NCBI RefSeq assembly: GCF_023347295.1
Contig: NZ_CP094469.1
Coordinates: 124,001-188,000 of the forward strand
Direction of reading: 5' to 3'
Length of the DNA: 64,000 nt
Origin: Faecalibacterium sp. I3-3-33
GTDB lineage: Bacteria > Bacillota > Clostridia > Oscillospirales > Ruminococcaceae
Position numbers and translations under genes: made by a program. Position 1 is the first letter of the stretch; every line of letters starts with the position of its first letter. This document shows, piece by piece, positions 36,810 through 44,822 of the stretch. The notes beneath the pieces are model-generated. The model saw only the letters and a list, made by a program, of their open reading frames with translations. It made no database searches and was not told where the DNA came from.

Positions 36810-36840
36810 ACTCCCCCTGCGGAAGCCGCAGAGGGAGAAA
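36810..36840 (-). terminator. Terminator between the converging kinase-STAND and Lon-like genes
   Basis: CTCCCTCTGCGG-ctt-CCGCAGGGGGAG on the minus strand is followed by TTTTGTTGT, ending the Lon-like transcript. The same stem can serve the plus-strand gene that stops at 36802. Confidence 0.7.
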
Positions 36841-36858
36841 GCATCATTCTAAATCCGT

Positions 36859-39477
36859 TTACAACTCCATGCACTTTGCCCAGATCTCGGCCAGCGTATC
36901 CGCAAACAGGATCTCCATGCCCTGTGCATCGGCCTGCTCCCGGAGCTCCGGCGGCAGGTCGTCGCGGTTTTCGCCGGGCAGAAAAAGCAGCTTGCAGTCG
37001 GCGGCAAGGGCGGCTTCGGTCTTTTCCGGGATGCCGCCGACCTTTCCGACACTGCCCAGAAGATCGACCGTGCCGGTCAGGGCAAAGGTGCGGGGGACGG
37101 GCGTTCCGGTCAGCAGGCTGGCAAGCGCCAGCGCAATGGCGCAGCCGCCGGAGGCGCCGTTCTTGGGCTCATCGCCGCAGAAATGGATGTGCACCCCCTT
37201 GCCCTCCGGCAGTGTTTTGCCGGTCAGCTGTTCGGCGGCGGTCAGGGCGGTCTGCACGCTCTCCCGCAGAGCGTCCTGTGCAAAGCCGGTGATGGTAATG
37301 CCGGGGCGTTCCGTCAGAACGGCCTGTACGGCATCGCGCGAGCCGAAGCTCACACCGGCAGAGCTGCGCATGACTGCCAGCGTACTTACAAGCCCGGTCG
37401 TATCCTCCGGGAGGTGCGCCGGGTAGTGGTTCAATGCGGCGGGCGGGGCACCAAGCACGGTCTCCAGCAGCGCTTCGTTTACCGTCAGTTCCTTTTCCTG
37501 TGCCCGGTACAGGGTCAGGGTCTCGCACAGGCGGTTCAGCATGCTTTCCATGTCACGGCAGCCGGGTGCGCGGCAGTAGCGGCGCACCAAAAGGTCCGTG
37601 ACGTTTTCCGGGAACAGCGCATCGGGCAGGCCGTATTTTTTCAGCGCGGCAGGGAGCATGGCCTGCTGTGCAATGGCCTTTTTCTCGGCCAGCGTATAGC
37701 CGTACATCGGCATCAGGTCGCAGCGGTCCCGGAGAATGGGAGAGACCTTTTCCAGATCGTTTGCGGTCAGAACAGGGACCAGCTGGTGCAGGTCGATATC
37801 GCAGTCCAGATGCTTTTCGTAAAAACTGCGGTGGCCGTCCAGCAGGTCCAGCAGGGCAAACTGGGATTCTGCCGGCAGCTTGTCCACCTCATCCAGCAAA
37901 AGAACGGCACGGGTGCTGCCTGCGCGCTTGAGCGCCTGCGCAATGACACCAGCGCAGCTGTTGTTGTAAACGATGCTGGTGCCTTTCAGGTCGGCGGGCT
38001 GAAGCCCGGCGCAGCTGATCTTCTCGAACGGAAGGTTCAGGGACTGGGCAAATACACGGCAGAAGTGCGTCTTGCCCGTACCGGCGGGGCCGACAAAAAG
38101 CAGCGGACGGCCTGCCTCGTTGGAGGCTTCCATACCGGCAAGCCGGGCGCGCATCGTGTCCTTTACATTGTCCAGACCGATGATCTGCTTCACACCGCAT
38201 TCAAAGGAGGGCAGGTCGAACCGGAAGGGCAGCTGAGAGCGCTGGAAGCGTGCAATGTAGGAAAAGCGCTCCATGGCATCGGAACGATTGGTGCTGCTGC
38301 GCTCCGAGAAAGAGCCGCGGTTCTCGTTGATGGTCTGCATCAGCGCCTGACCGACCTTGCGCATACTGTCGGAATAGACCCCCTGACGGAATGCCAGCAC
38401 GTTCTTCTCGTATTCGCTCAGCTGTGCCGCGCCAAGGAATTTTTCAGCGGCAGGGATCGTGATGGGCAGCGCCGGGTCGGGCGCGTTGGAGGCGGCATGG
38501 AAAAGCCGCTCCACGCTGGTTTTCAGGTTCGTCATGCCCTCGTCCGGGCAGTAATGATCCAGCAGCCAGGGAAGGACGTCCGGCTCCAGAACAAGGCCGC
38601 TGCGCGTGTTGAGGGTGTCGAACAGCGCCTTGCCGAATGCGAGACGCTCCTCCCGCGTGGGTGCGGGCATGGCGATCACCGCGTCAAAGGCACTGATCAG
38701 GTCGGCGGGCAGCGAAGCGGTGCTTTCGGCTTCGGCGATGATGTTGGCGTTTACATGTACGGAGGTGCCAAGGTAAAGGTCGTGCACGGTATGCTCGCGC
38801 ACCAGCTGGATCAGCGCAGGGAACGGGTTGCCGTTCTGCCCGCCGAACGTAATGCGGTCTACCCCGGTAAACTGCAAAAGATCCGCCTGATCAAGCGCCG
38901 CATCCGCCAACATGCCATAGGTGGAATTGTTGTACCCGGATTCCTCTCCCGCCAGTGCGACGGGGGAGCTGATGGAACCGCAGTCGATGCGCCGCGGCTT
39001 GTAGTGTGCGGCGAGGATGTCGCCAAGCAGGGTCTTGCCGATGCCGGACGGGCCGACCAGCAGCACACGGAAAGGAACGGCAGTGCGGTTGGTGCGGCTT
39101 ACCAGATCCAGCAGGGTCTGCTTGGCGGGTCCACAACCGGTCACCTGTTCCATTTCGGTGCGCAGCGCCTCGATATCGACCTGACGAAGGATGTGAGGCT
39201 TCTGGCACTGCCCCAGAAGGATCAGGGCGCGGCGGATCTTGTCCGTGCCGCAGCTGTCCAGAATGGTCCGAACGTCGGAGGGATACAAAAACGCATTCAG
39301 CTGATAAAATTCATTCAGCGCCCTGACGTTCAGGTGAAAAAGCGGGTCGTCCAGTGCGTCCTTTTTGCAGTCGGACTGAAGATACGACAGGTGCATGGTC
39401 AGATGACGCCGCATGGCAGGGGTCATTTTCGAGAAATTTTCGGACATTTTATCGTGACTTTTTTCGAGATCGGGCAT
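36859..39477 (-). CDS. Tandem-AAA ATPase with C-terminal Lon-type (S16) protease domain
   Basis: The 872-residue protein has two AAA modules. The first has Walker A GPSGIGKT at 142-149 and a weak Walker B. The second has Walker A GPAGTGKT at 463-470 and Walker B LLLDEVDK at 526-533. The C-terminal domain (about 680-872) carries the Lon catalytic serine in NGASGG (about 776). The lysine in GGIPEKTEAA sits exactly 43 residues later, the same spacing as Ser679/Lys722 of E. coli Lon. It lacks the usual N-terminal Lon domain. The ATG at 39477 follows AAAGGAGG. It would unfold and degrade proteins in the cytoplasm. It is convergent with the second kinase-STAND gene and divergent from the helical protein to its right, suggesting a shared system. 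Confidence 0.85.
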   Translation of the reverse strand: MPDLEKSHDKMSENFSKMTPAMRRHLTMHLSYLQSDCKKDALDDPLFHLNVRALNEFYQLNAFLYPSDVRTILDSCGTDKIRRALILLGQCQKPHILRQVDIEALRTEMEQVTGCGPAKQTLLDLVSRTNRTAVPFRVLLVGPSGIGKTLLGDILAAHYKPRRIDCGSISSPVALAGEESGYNNSTYGMLADAALDQADLLQFTGVDRITFGGQNGNPFPALIQLVREHTVHDLYLGTSVHVNANIIAEAESTASLPADLISAFDAVIAMPAPTREERLAFGKALFDTLNTRSGLVLEPDVLPWLLDHYCPDEGMTNLKTSVERLFHAASNAPDPALPITIPAAEKFLGAAQLSEYEKNVLAFRQGVYSDSMRKVGQALMQTINENRGSFSERSSTNRSDAMERFSYIARFQRSQLPFRFDLPSFECGVKQIIGLDNVKDTMRARLAGMEASNEAGRPLLFVGPAGTGKTHFCRVFAQSLNLPFEKISCAGLQPADLKGTSIVYNNSCAGVIAQALKRAGSTRAVLLLDEVDKLPAESQFALLDLLDGHRSFYEKHLDCDIDLHQLVPVLTANDLEKVSPILRDRCDLMPMYGYTLAEKKAIAQQAMLPAALKKYGLPDALFPENVTDLLVRRYCRAPGCRDMESMLNRLCETLTLYRAQEKELTVNEALLETVLGAPPAALNHYPAHLPEDTTGLVSTLAVMRSSAGVSFGSRDAVQAVLTERPGITITGFAQDALRESVQTALTAAEQLTGKTLPEGKGVHIHFCGDEPKNGASGGCAIALALASLLTGTPVPRTFALTGTVDLLGSVGKVGGIPEKTEAALAADCKLLFLPGENRDDLPPELREQADAQGMEILFADTLAEIWAKCMEL

Positions 39478-39599
39478 AAAGCAGCCTCCTTTTGAATGGT
39501 CTGGGATCACGAGCGTTCCTTGGGAACGATACCAGATTAGCATACAAAAGAGACGCTGCCCGAAAAAATGTCGGAAGGCTTTTAGGTTATTTGAGATTT

Positions 39600-39630
39600 T
39601 TGAGACCAGATATAAAAGATGTGCTATAAT
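39600..39630 (+). promoter_or_regulatory. Promoter of the 501-residue helical protein gene
   Basis: A consensus TATAAT at 39625-39630 is preceded by TGC (extended -10) and by TTGAGA at 39600-39605 with 19-base spacing. It lies 60 bases upstream of the start codon at 39691. Confidence 0.6.
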
Positions 39631-39690
39631 AAGGGCAGTTGAATGGGGAGACTATACCCTTCAGCCAGAAATTCAGAGGAGGTCAACAAA

Positions 39691-41196
39691 ATGGAAGACA
39701 ACATGATGCCCCAAACGCGCGAATCGGAGCGGCAGCTGAACGAGTGGATCGAACAGACGCGGGATAACGAAAACGCGGTGCTGATGAATGCAGAAAATCT
39801 GCTGGAAACGCTGACGGATTGGAGAACGGTGATGACGCCCGGCTTCTGCGTCTGCCGTGCATTGCAGACCCATTATCCTGAAATTTTGGAAGGGCTGGAC
39901 TGCCCGGATCTCAAGCAGCTGGACCATTCGAGGGGATGGTCGGCAGCGGTCCGCCGTCAAGTTGCCCGGCGGCTGGAAGAAGCGCCGAATATTGGCCCTC
40001 TGCATGATGCGGCATGGGGCACGGTGCTGAACCGCGGTTATACGGAAAGCCGTGTTGGCTCGAAGAGCGAGATCTACAAAATGGCGACGGTTTTTCACCT
40101 GACGGATGAAGAGGTCGAGCGGCTGTTCATGCTCTACAACCAGAACTGGAACCCGCATAATCTGCTGGACGCTGTATTTCTGGCAATGCGCAGGCACTAC
40201 CGCGACAACCTTACATGGCGGGATATGATGGAGGTGCTCAAGGGCTTTTTGCGCCAGACCAATGGCACCCGGAACGCTGCTGCGGGCACGGAGAGCGGCG
40301 GCACGCAGGCGCTCCTCCGCATGGTCGATACCGTCCCGGATACGGAGGAGAGCCGGGCTGGTGATAGTGCCTTCAATGCAAAGCTGGTAGAAGAACTGGT
40401 GAAGAATGCCGACTCGCTTGACCAGGCAACGCTTATGGATGCGGACGGAACGGACCCGCTGTCCGGGCATTATACCAGCAATTACACGCGGGAGTACACG
40501 CGCACGGCAAGCTTGGCGCTCAAGGGGCTGCTGCAGGCACTGGTGATCCTCTTCCCGAAAGTCCCTCCGTATGTGCTGACGAAGGATGGCTTGCCGGAGG
40601 AACTTGCCGCGCTGTTTAATGAGATGTATGCCTATGTGGGCACCCGTGTGAATGACAACAACGAGGAGCACATGGAACGGGAAGATGATGCAATGGAGGA
40701 AAAGCTCCGGGCGTATCTGAATGGACGCTTGCGGTCTCTCCCGAATGAGGTGAGCCAGACGCTGAGACCGCTGCATGGCGCAGAACCCACGAACCGGGTA
40801 CTGGATCATGACGGCATCCTGCTGTTGGGCTGGTTTATGATCCTTGCAGCCAGATTCAACGAAGAAAGCTGGGAAAAGCTGGTCGAATATGAAAAGGAGC
40901 ATGAGGAAGACCCGGACGCAGACCTGTTCACGAAGAAGTCTGGAAGGCTCCTCCGGGAGATCGCAAAGATCGACAGCAGCAGCGATCCGAAGGAACAGAC
41001 GGAGCACATGGTCAAGGCGCTCAACGACCTGCTGAGTATTTTTGAGCAAGCAGGTCTGAAGGGTATCGGCCGGGTCTATCTGGCGCGCATGATGGATCGC
41101 CTGATCGTAGCAACGATGCTTTATGCAAGCACGCGCAATGACGTTTCCAAGAACATGGATCTGGTGGAAGCACTGCTTCATCCTGAGACCTGCTGA
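39691..41196 (+). CDS. Large helical protein of unknown function beside the Lon-like gene
   Basis: A 501-residue, acidic, all-helical soluble protein with no signal peptide or clear membrane helix. I do not recognise a family. A segment at about 105-150 (SRVGSKSEIYKMATVFHLTDEEVERLF) has the spacing of a helix-turn-helix or of repeat regulators that count L-E-E helices, but this is weak. The ATG at 39691 follows an AGAGGAGG box and gives MEDNMMPQTRESERQL. It is transcribed divergently from the Lon-like protease gene and ends at a strong terminator that also marks the right limit of the kinase/ATPase island. It might be a substrate, adaptor or regulator of that system. Confidence 0.6.
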   Translation: MEDNMMPQTRESERQLNEWIEQTRDNENAVLMNAENLLETLTDWRTVMTPGFCVCRALQTHYPEILEGLDCPDLKQLDHSRGWSAAVRRQVARRLEEAPNIGPLHDAAWGTVLNRGYTESRVGSKSEIYKMATVFHLTDEEVERLFMLYNQNWNPHNLLDAVFLAMRRHYRDNLTWRDMMEVLKGFLRQTNGTRNAAAGTESGGTQALLRMVDTVPDTEESRAGDSAFNAKLVEELVKNADSLDQATLMDADGTDPLSGHYTSNYTREYTRTASLALKGLLQALVILFPKVPPYVLTKDGLPEELAALFNEMYAYVGTRVNDNNEEHMEREDDAMEEKLRAYLNGRLRSLPNEVSQTLRPLHGAEPTNRVLDHDGILLLGWFMILAARFNEESWEKLVEYEKEHEEDPDADLFTKKSGRLLREIAKIDSSSDPKEQTEHMVKALNDLLSIFEQAGLKGIGRVYLARMMDRLIVATMLYASTRNDVSKNMDLVEALLHPETC

Positions 41197-41329
41197 TAGC
41201 GAGCTTCCGGTCTGCCGTGGTCACACCCCGGCGAAAGATACTGTTCCATCTCCCCTCTCGGCACCATCCGGGCACCGATGGGACTGAAGATCTACCGTAA
41301 CTTTGCACAAGATACAACCAAGGCACGGA

Positions 41330-41366
41330 AAAGGCCGGACCCATTCAAAGGGGTCCGGCCTTTTCT
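41330..41366. terminator. Bidirectional terminator at the right end of the island
   Basis: AAAAGGCCGGACCC and GGGTCCGGCCTTTT form a perfect 14-base stem with an 8-base loop, with A and T runs inside the stem ends. It can end both the helical-protein gene (+) and the AraC gene (-). Confidence 0.85.
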
Positions 41367-41402
41367 GCATACACGCGAAGAAAAACAGGCGCAGCGGTAA
41401 GC

Positions 41403-42287
41403 CTACTGCATCCGGTGCTGTGTGCGGTATTCGGCGGGGGTGATGCCGTACAGGCGGCGGAAAGTTTTCAGGAAGCTGCTGTAATCCGGGAAGCCACTCT
41501 CGGTGCAGGCGTTCAGGACGGAAACGCCCTCTTCCAGCGCCTTGCGGCAGTGCTGCATCCGCAGATAGGTCAGGTAATTGTGGATGCTCTCCATGGTGCA
41601 CTCCTTGAATGCGCGGGAAAGGTGCTCCCGGCTGGCGTAAAGTTCCTGTGCCAGCTGCGCGGTGGTCAGGGTCGGGTCCTGATAATGGGCCTGCAGGTAG
41701 GCCACCGCGCGCGCGACCAGCACACTGGTGCTGCTGGGGGCAGCGGTCTGTCCGCTGCCGGTGGCCTGCGTGATGAGCAGCAGCATCTCAGCGACCTGCG
41801 CCTCAAAAACGGTGTCCCGGATAGAGCCCGGCAGCTCCAGACTTTGCCCCATACGGACGAAAAGCCCCGCAAAATCCCACTTGCGGCAGGCTTCGCTGTC
41901 CAGCACGGTGAGCTGCTGCAGCCAGCCTGTGTTTTTCAGGTTCACGCGCCGACGGGTGGCCTGCCAGAGGGCGTCATCGATCTGGACGACCAGACGATCC
42001 GACTGGTCGTCATCAATGTTGAAGTTGCCGGAGTGGTAGACCTGAGAGGGAAAGTAGATCAACTCCCCCACATGGACCAGATACACGCTGCCGTCCACCG
42101 AGTAGCGCACCGTGCTGCCGCCGATGGGGAGCACCAACTCGTGATACGGGTGGGAGTGCACCACAGACTGCTTGTTTTCCCGGTTCGTGTACCATGCGAC
42201 CAGAAGCCGGGTGTTGCTCAGCCCCATCCGCGCCTGCGCTTCCGTAAGGACATTATCGATATAATGTGTGACCCGGTCGATGCCCAT
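41403..42287 (-). CDS. AraC family transcriptional regulator
   Basis: The 294-residue regulator has an N-terminal cupin-type ligand-binding region (about 25-150: HSHPYHELVLPIGGSTVRYS) and a C-terminal pair of helix-turn-helix motifs (about 190-290). The second motif has the AraC signature FPDYSSFLKTFRRLYGITPAEYR. It probably binds a sugar or sugar acid and controls nearby genes, most likely the divergent membrane-protein/TRAP/GH31 set, but no operator was identified. Confidence 0.92.
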   Translation of the reverse strand: MGIDRVTHYIDNVLTEAQARMGLSNTRLLVAWYTNRENKQSVVHSHPYHELVLPIGGSTVRYSVDGSVYLVHVGELIYFPSQVYHSGNFNIDDDQSDRLVVQIDDALWQATRRRVNLKNTGWLQQLTVLDSEACRKWDFAGLFVRMGQSLELPGSIRDTVFEAQVAEMLLLITQATGSGQTAAPSSTSVLVARAVAYLQAHYQDPTLTTAQLAQELYASREHLSRAFKECTMESIHNYLTYLRMQHCRKALEEGVSVLNACTESGFPDYSSFLKTFRRLYGITPAEYRTQHRMQ

Positions 42288-42536
42288 AGCCGCTCCTGCT
42301 CCTTGTTAAAAAAATAAGAATCATTCTTTTACGTCCTTTTTTGCCCTAGTATATCAGTACATATCACATTTTGCAACATTTAAATCACAAAATCTGCGGA
42401 AAATCCATGTGTTTTTTAGTATGATAAGGGTGCGAGGAGACGAGATTGACCAAATACACAAAAATGTTTCAACGTTTTTGTGCTTATCGACAAATGCACC
42501 GGTCGCATTTCGTGACCGCCTGAAAGGAGTCCGTCC
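42288..42536. promoter_or_regulatory. Divergent control region between the AraC and YcxB-like genes
   Basis: No gene is seen. The stretch is AT-rich, with a TATGAT -10-like box at 42420-42425 on the plus strand and a GAAAGGAG box just before the YcxB-like gene. AraC binding sites are expected here but no clear repeat was found. Confidence 0.4.
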
Positions 42537-43112
42537 ATGCAGACCTCAAAGAATCATTTTGAAGCCAAGGTGGTCTTTAATGATGAGACCATCCGCCGGA
42601 TGTTCCGCACAGAGTTCTACACCTACGAGGGGATGCGGCATCTGCTGTGGCTTGCAGCGGCCTTTGTGCTGGTGATGGCGGCGCTGTTCACCGCTATCCC
42701 TACCGTTATAAAGGTGCTCTGCCTGCTGGTGGGCTGTGCCATGTTCGCCATGCCGGACTTTTTGAGCCGGGTGGCGGCTGAGGGCGTCATCATGCAGCGG
42801 GGCGGCGCGGAAACCACCGTGAGCTGCCGGGTCAACGATAACGGCGTGGACGTGGAAAACGGTGCCCACATCCCCTTTGCAAAGATCGACCGGCTGGTGG
42901 AGGATGACCAGTATTTCTACATCTTCCAGAGCCGTCAGATGGCAGTGATGATCCCCAAGGGCAGCCTGCTGCCCGCAAACCCGGAGCGGTTCGCAAAGGT
43001 GCTTGCCAAGGAGACCGGCAAGGACTGGCAGCGCTCCAAGAGCCTGTGGGGGCTCAACCTGAAAGATCTGATCCAGATGGGAAAGGACCGCTTTCAGCGC
43101 AGCGCATCCTGA
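42537..43112 (+). CDS. YcxB-like membrane protein
   Basis: A 191-residue protein with two transmembrane helices at about 38-55 and 60-75 (LLWLAAAFVLVMAALFTAIP and IKVLCLLVGCAMFAMP). They are followed by a cytoplasmic beta-rich domain containing AHIPFAKIDRLVEDDQYFYI and a conserved MIPKGSL. This is the arrangement of YcxB-family proteins of unknown function. GAAAGGAG precedes the start. It is followed by TRAP transporter genes on the same strand; whether it belongs to their operon is unclear. Confidence 0.65.
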   Translation: MQTSKNHFEAKVVFNDETIRRMFRTEFYTYEGMRHLLWLAAAFVLVMAALFTAIPTVIKVLCLLVGCAMFAMPDFLSRVAAEGVIMQRGGAETTVSCRVNDNGVDVENGAHIPFAKIDRLVEDDQYFYIFQSRQMAVMIPKGSLLPANPERFAKVLAKETGKDWQRSKSLWGLNLKDLIQMGKDRFQRSAS

Positions 43113-43136
43113 GCGCTGCACCGCTACTATGTTGTT

Positions 43137-43170
43137 TCACAGCCGGTTGGCTGTGATCGTGGGACACGAT
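43137..43170. promoter_or_regulatory. Two adjacent short hairpins upstream of dctP
   Basis: TCACAGCC-ggtt-GGCTGTGA (43137-43156) is followed directly by ATCGTG-gga-CACGAT (43156-43170). There is no T-run; they lie 28 bases before the dctP start and may be operator sites or an mRNA-stabilising structure. Confidence 0.35.
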
Positions 43171-43197
43171 AAAACAAGATAAGGAAGGAAAAACACT

Positions 43198-44232
43198 ATG
43201 AAAATCACTCGCAGACAGTTCGTACAGGTCATGGCAGTTGCTGGTGCATCTGCCCTGCTCACCGCTTGCGGCGGTTCTTCGGGCAGCACTGCCGGTTCCG
43301 GCGCAGCTGCTGCCACCGGCGGCAGCTTCAACCTGAAGCTGGGCCACAATCTGGCCGAGGATCACGCTGTGCACATCCAGCTGACCAGCTTTGCAGAGCA
43401 GGTCAAGGAAAAGACCGGCGGCAGCATCAACATCCAGATCATCCCCAACGGCACCCTGGGCAGCGAGGCTGACATGATCTCCCAGATCCAGGCAGGCGCA
43501 CTGGATATGGCAAAGGTCTCCGCTTCCACCCTGGGCAACTTCAGCGAGAAGTACAACGCCTTCTCCGTGCCTTATGTGTTCAACGATCAGGCACACTACT
43601 ACGGCTACATGGACAGCGACTCTGCAAAGGCAGTCTTTGAGTCCACCGACGATCAGGGCTTCCGCGGCCTGACCTGGCTGGATTCCGGCGCACGTTCTTT
43701 CTACACCAAGGCTACTGCCATCCGCACCCCGGCTGACCTGAAGGGTCTGAAGATCCGCACCATGGACAGCCAGATGGCTATCGACATGATGAACTGCCTG
43801 GGCGGCTCCGCTACCGTTATGGGTTACAGCGATATCTACACCGGTATGCAGCAGGGCGTCATCGACGGTGCCGAGAACAACGTCACCGCACTGCGTGACC
43901 ACGGCGACGTGACCAAGTACTACTGCTTCGACGAGCACACCCGCATCCCCGATATGGTGGTCATCGCTTCCAGCGTGTGGAACAAGTTCTCTGACGAGCA
44001 GAAGTCCATCGTGTCCGAGTGCGCCAAGACTGCTACCGAGGAGTACAAGGACGCTTGGAAGAAGTTCGAGGACGAGGTTCTGGACAAGGCTGTGAACCAG
44101 AACGGCGTCGAGCTGGTCAAGGATGTGGACATCGCCGCATTCCAGGCCGCTGTGCAGCCCATCTACGAGAACCTCAAGACCTCTAACCCCACCACCTACG
44201 CGGTCGTGGAAGAGATCCGCGCAATGGCCTAA
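43198..44232 (+). CDS. dctP: TRAP transporter substrate-binding lipoprotein, DctP family
   Basis: The 344-residue protein begins with a lipoprotein signal: a twin-arginine-like KITRRQF, a hydrophobic stretch and the lipobox LTAC with the lipidated cysteine near residue 23. A Gly/Ser/Ala-rich linker follows. The mature DctP fold includes GLKIRTMDSQMA, with the arginine that usually pairs with the substrate carboxylate, and MGYSDIYTGMQQGVIDGAENN. It captures an organic acid outside the membrane and delivers it to DctQM. AAGGAAGG precedes the start. The actual substrate cannot be read from sequence; nearby GH31 genes make a sugar acid possible. Confidence 0.9.
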   Translation: MKITRRQFVQVMAVAGASALLTACGGSSGSTAGSGAAAATGGSFNLKLGHNLAEDHAVHIQLTSFAEQVKEKTGGSINIQIIPNGTLGSEADMISQIQAGALDMAKVSASTLGNFSEKYNAFSVPYVFNDQAHYYGYMDSDSAKAVFESTDDQGFRGLTWLDSGARSFYTKATAIRTPADLKGLKIRTMDSQMAIDMMNCLGGSATVMGYSDIYTGMQQGVIDGAENNVTALRDHGDVTKYYCFDEHTRIPDMVVIASSVWNKFSDEQKSIVSECAKTATEEYKDAWKKFEDEVLDKAVNQNGVELVKDVDIAAFQAAVQPIYENLKTSNPTTYAVVEEIRAMA

Positions 44233-44266
44233 ACGCCAACGCATTGCTTTCCATCCTTATCTCCCA

Positions 44267-44299
44267 AGCTGCGGGCAGCGCACGGTGCTGCCCGCAGCT
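44267..44299 (+). promoter_or_regulatory. Perfect intercistronic hairpin between dctP and dctQ
   Basis: AGCTGCGGGCAGC and GCTGCCCGCAGCT pair over 13 bases around a 7-base loop, without a following T-run. Such a hairpin can shield the 3' end of the dctP transcript and raise the amount of binding protein over the permeases. Confidence 0.6.
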
Positions 44300-44333
44300 G
44301 CGCGGGAGGGAATGAGTTCAAGGAGATGATCTT

Positions 44334-44822
44334 GTGAAAAAACTGGATAAAATTCTGGATAATGTCATGCGCTTCCTCATGGCAGTGGCAATGTTCGCCC
44401 TGCTGGCAGGCGGCACTTGGCAGATCTTTACCCGCTGGATCCTGCGCAACCCCTCCACTGTGACGGACGAGTTTTTGCGCTATGTCCTGATCTGGGCTTC
44501 CATGATCGGTTCCGCCTACTGCTTCTACAAGGATAAGCATCTGGCACTGGATCTGGTCAAGGGCCGCGCAAAGGGTGCGTTCAACGTTGTGCTCAGCGTG
44601 TTCATCGAGGCCGCCATCGTGTTCTTTGTGGGCTACGTCTTTGTTTACGGCGGCTGGAAGCTGACTGCAAACGCCACCAACGTTTCCTCGGTCATGCGCA
44701 TCCCCTTCAAGTTCCTGTATTCCATCCTGCCGATCTCCGGCGTGTTCATCATTCTGGCCCGCGTGCTGAAGTATGTACAGCTCTTCGCGGAGCGTAAGGA
44801 AAAGAAAGGAGAAAACGCATAA
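44334..44822 (+). CDS. dctQ: TRAP transporter small permease, DctQ family
   Basis: A 162-residue membrane protein with four helices at about 12-32, 48-66, 87-107 and 128-148, the DctQ layout. The start is a GTG with an AAGGAGATG box. It overlaps the dctM start by one base (TAATG). With DctM it forms the sodium-driven membrane part of the transporter. Confidence 0.9.
   Translation: MKKLDKILDNVMRFLMAVAMFALLAGGTWQIFTRWILRNPSTVTDEFLRYVLIWASMIGSAYCFYKDKHLALDLVKGRAKGAFNVVLSVFIEAAIVFFVGYVFVYGGWKLTANATNVSSVMRIPFKFLYSILPISGVFIILARVLKYVQLFAERKEKKGENA

Noticed and set aside
37183..39495. Plus-strand open frame of 770 codons opposite the Lon-like gene
   Set aside because: Shadow frame; the minus strand shows Walker motifs and the Lon Ser-Lys dyad.
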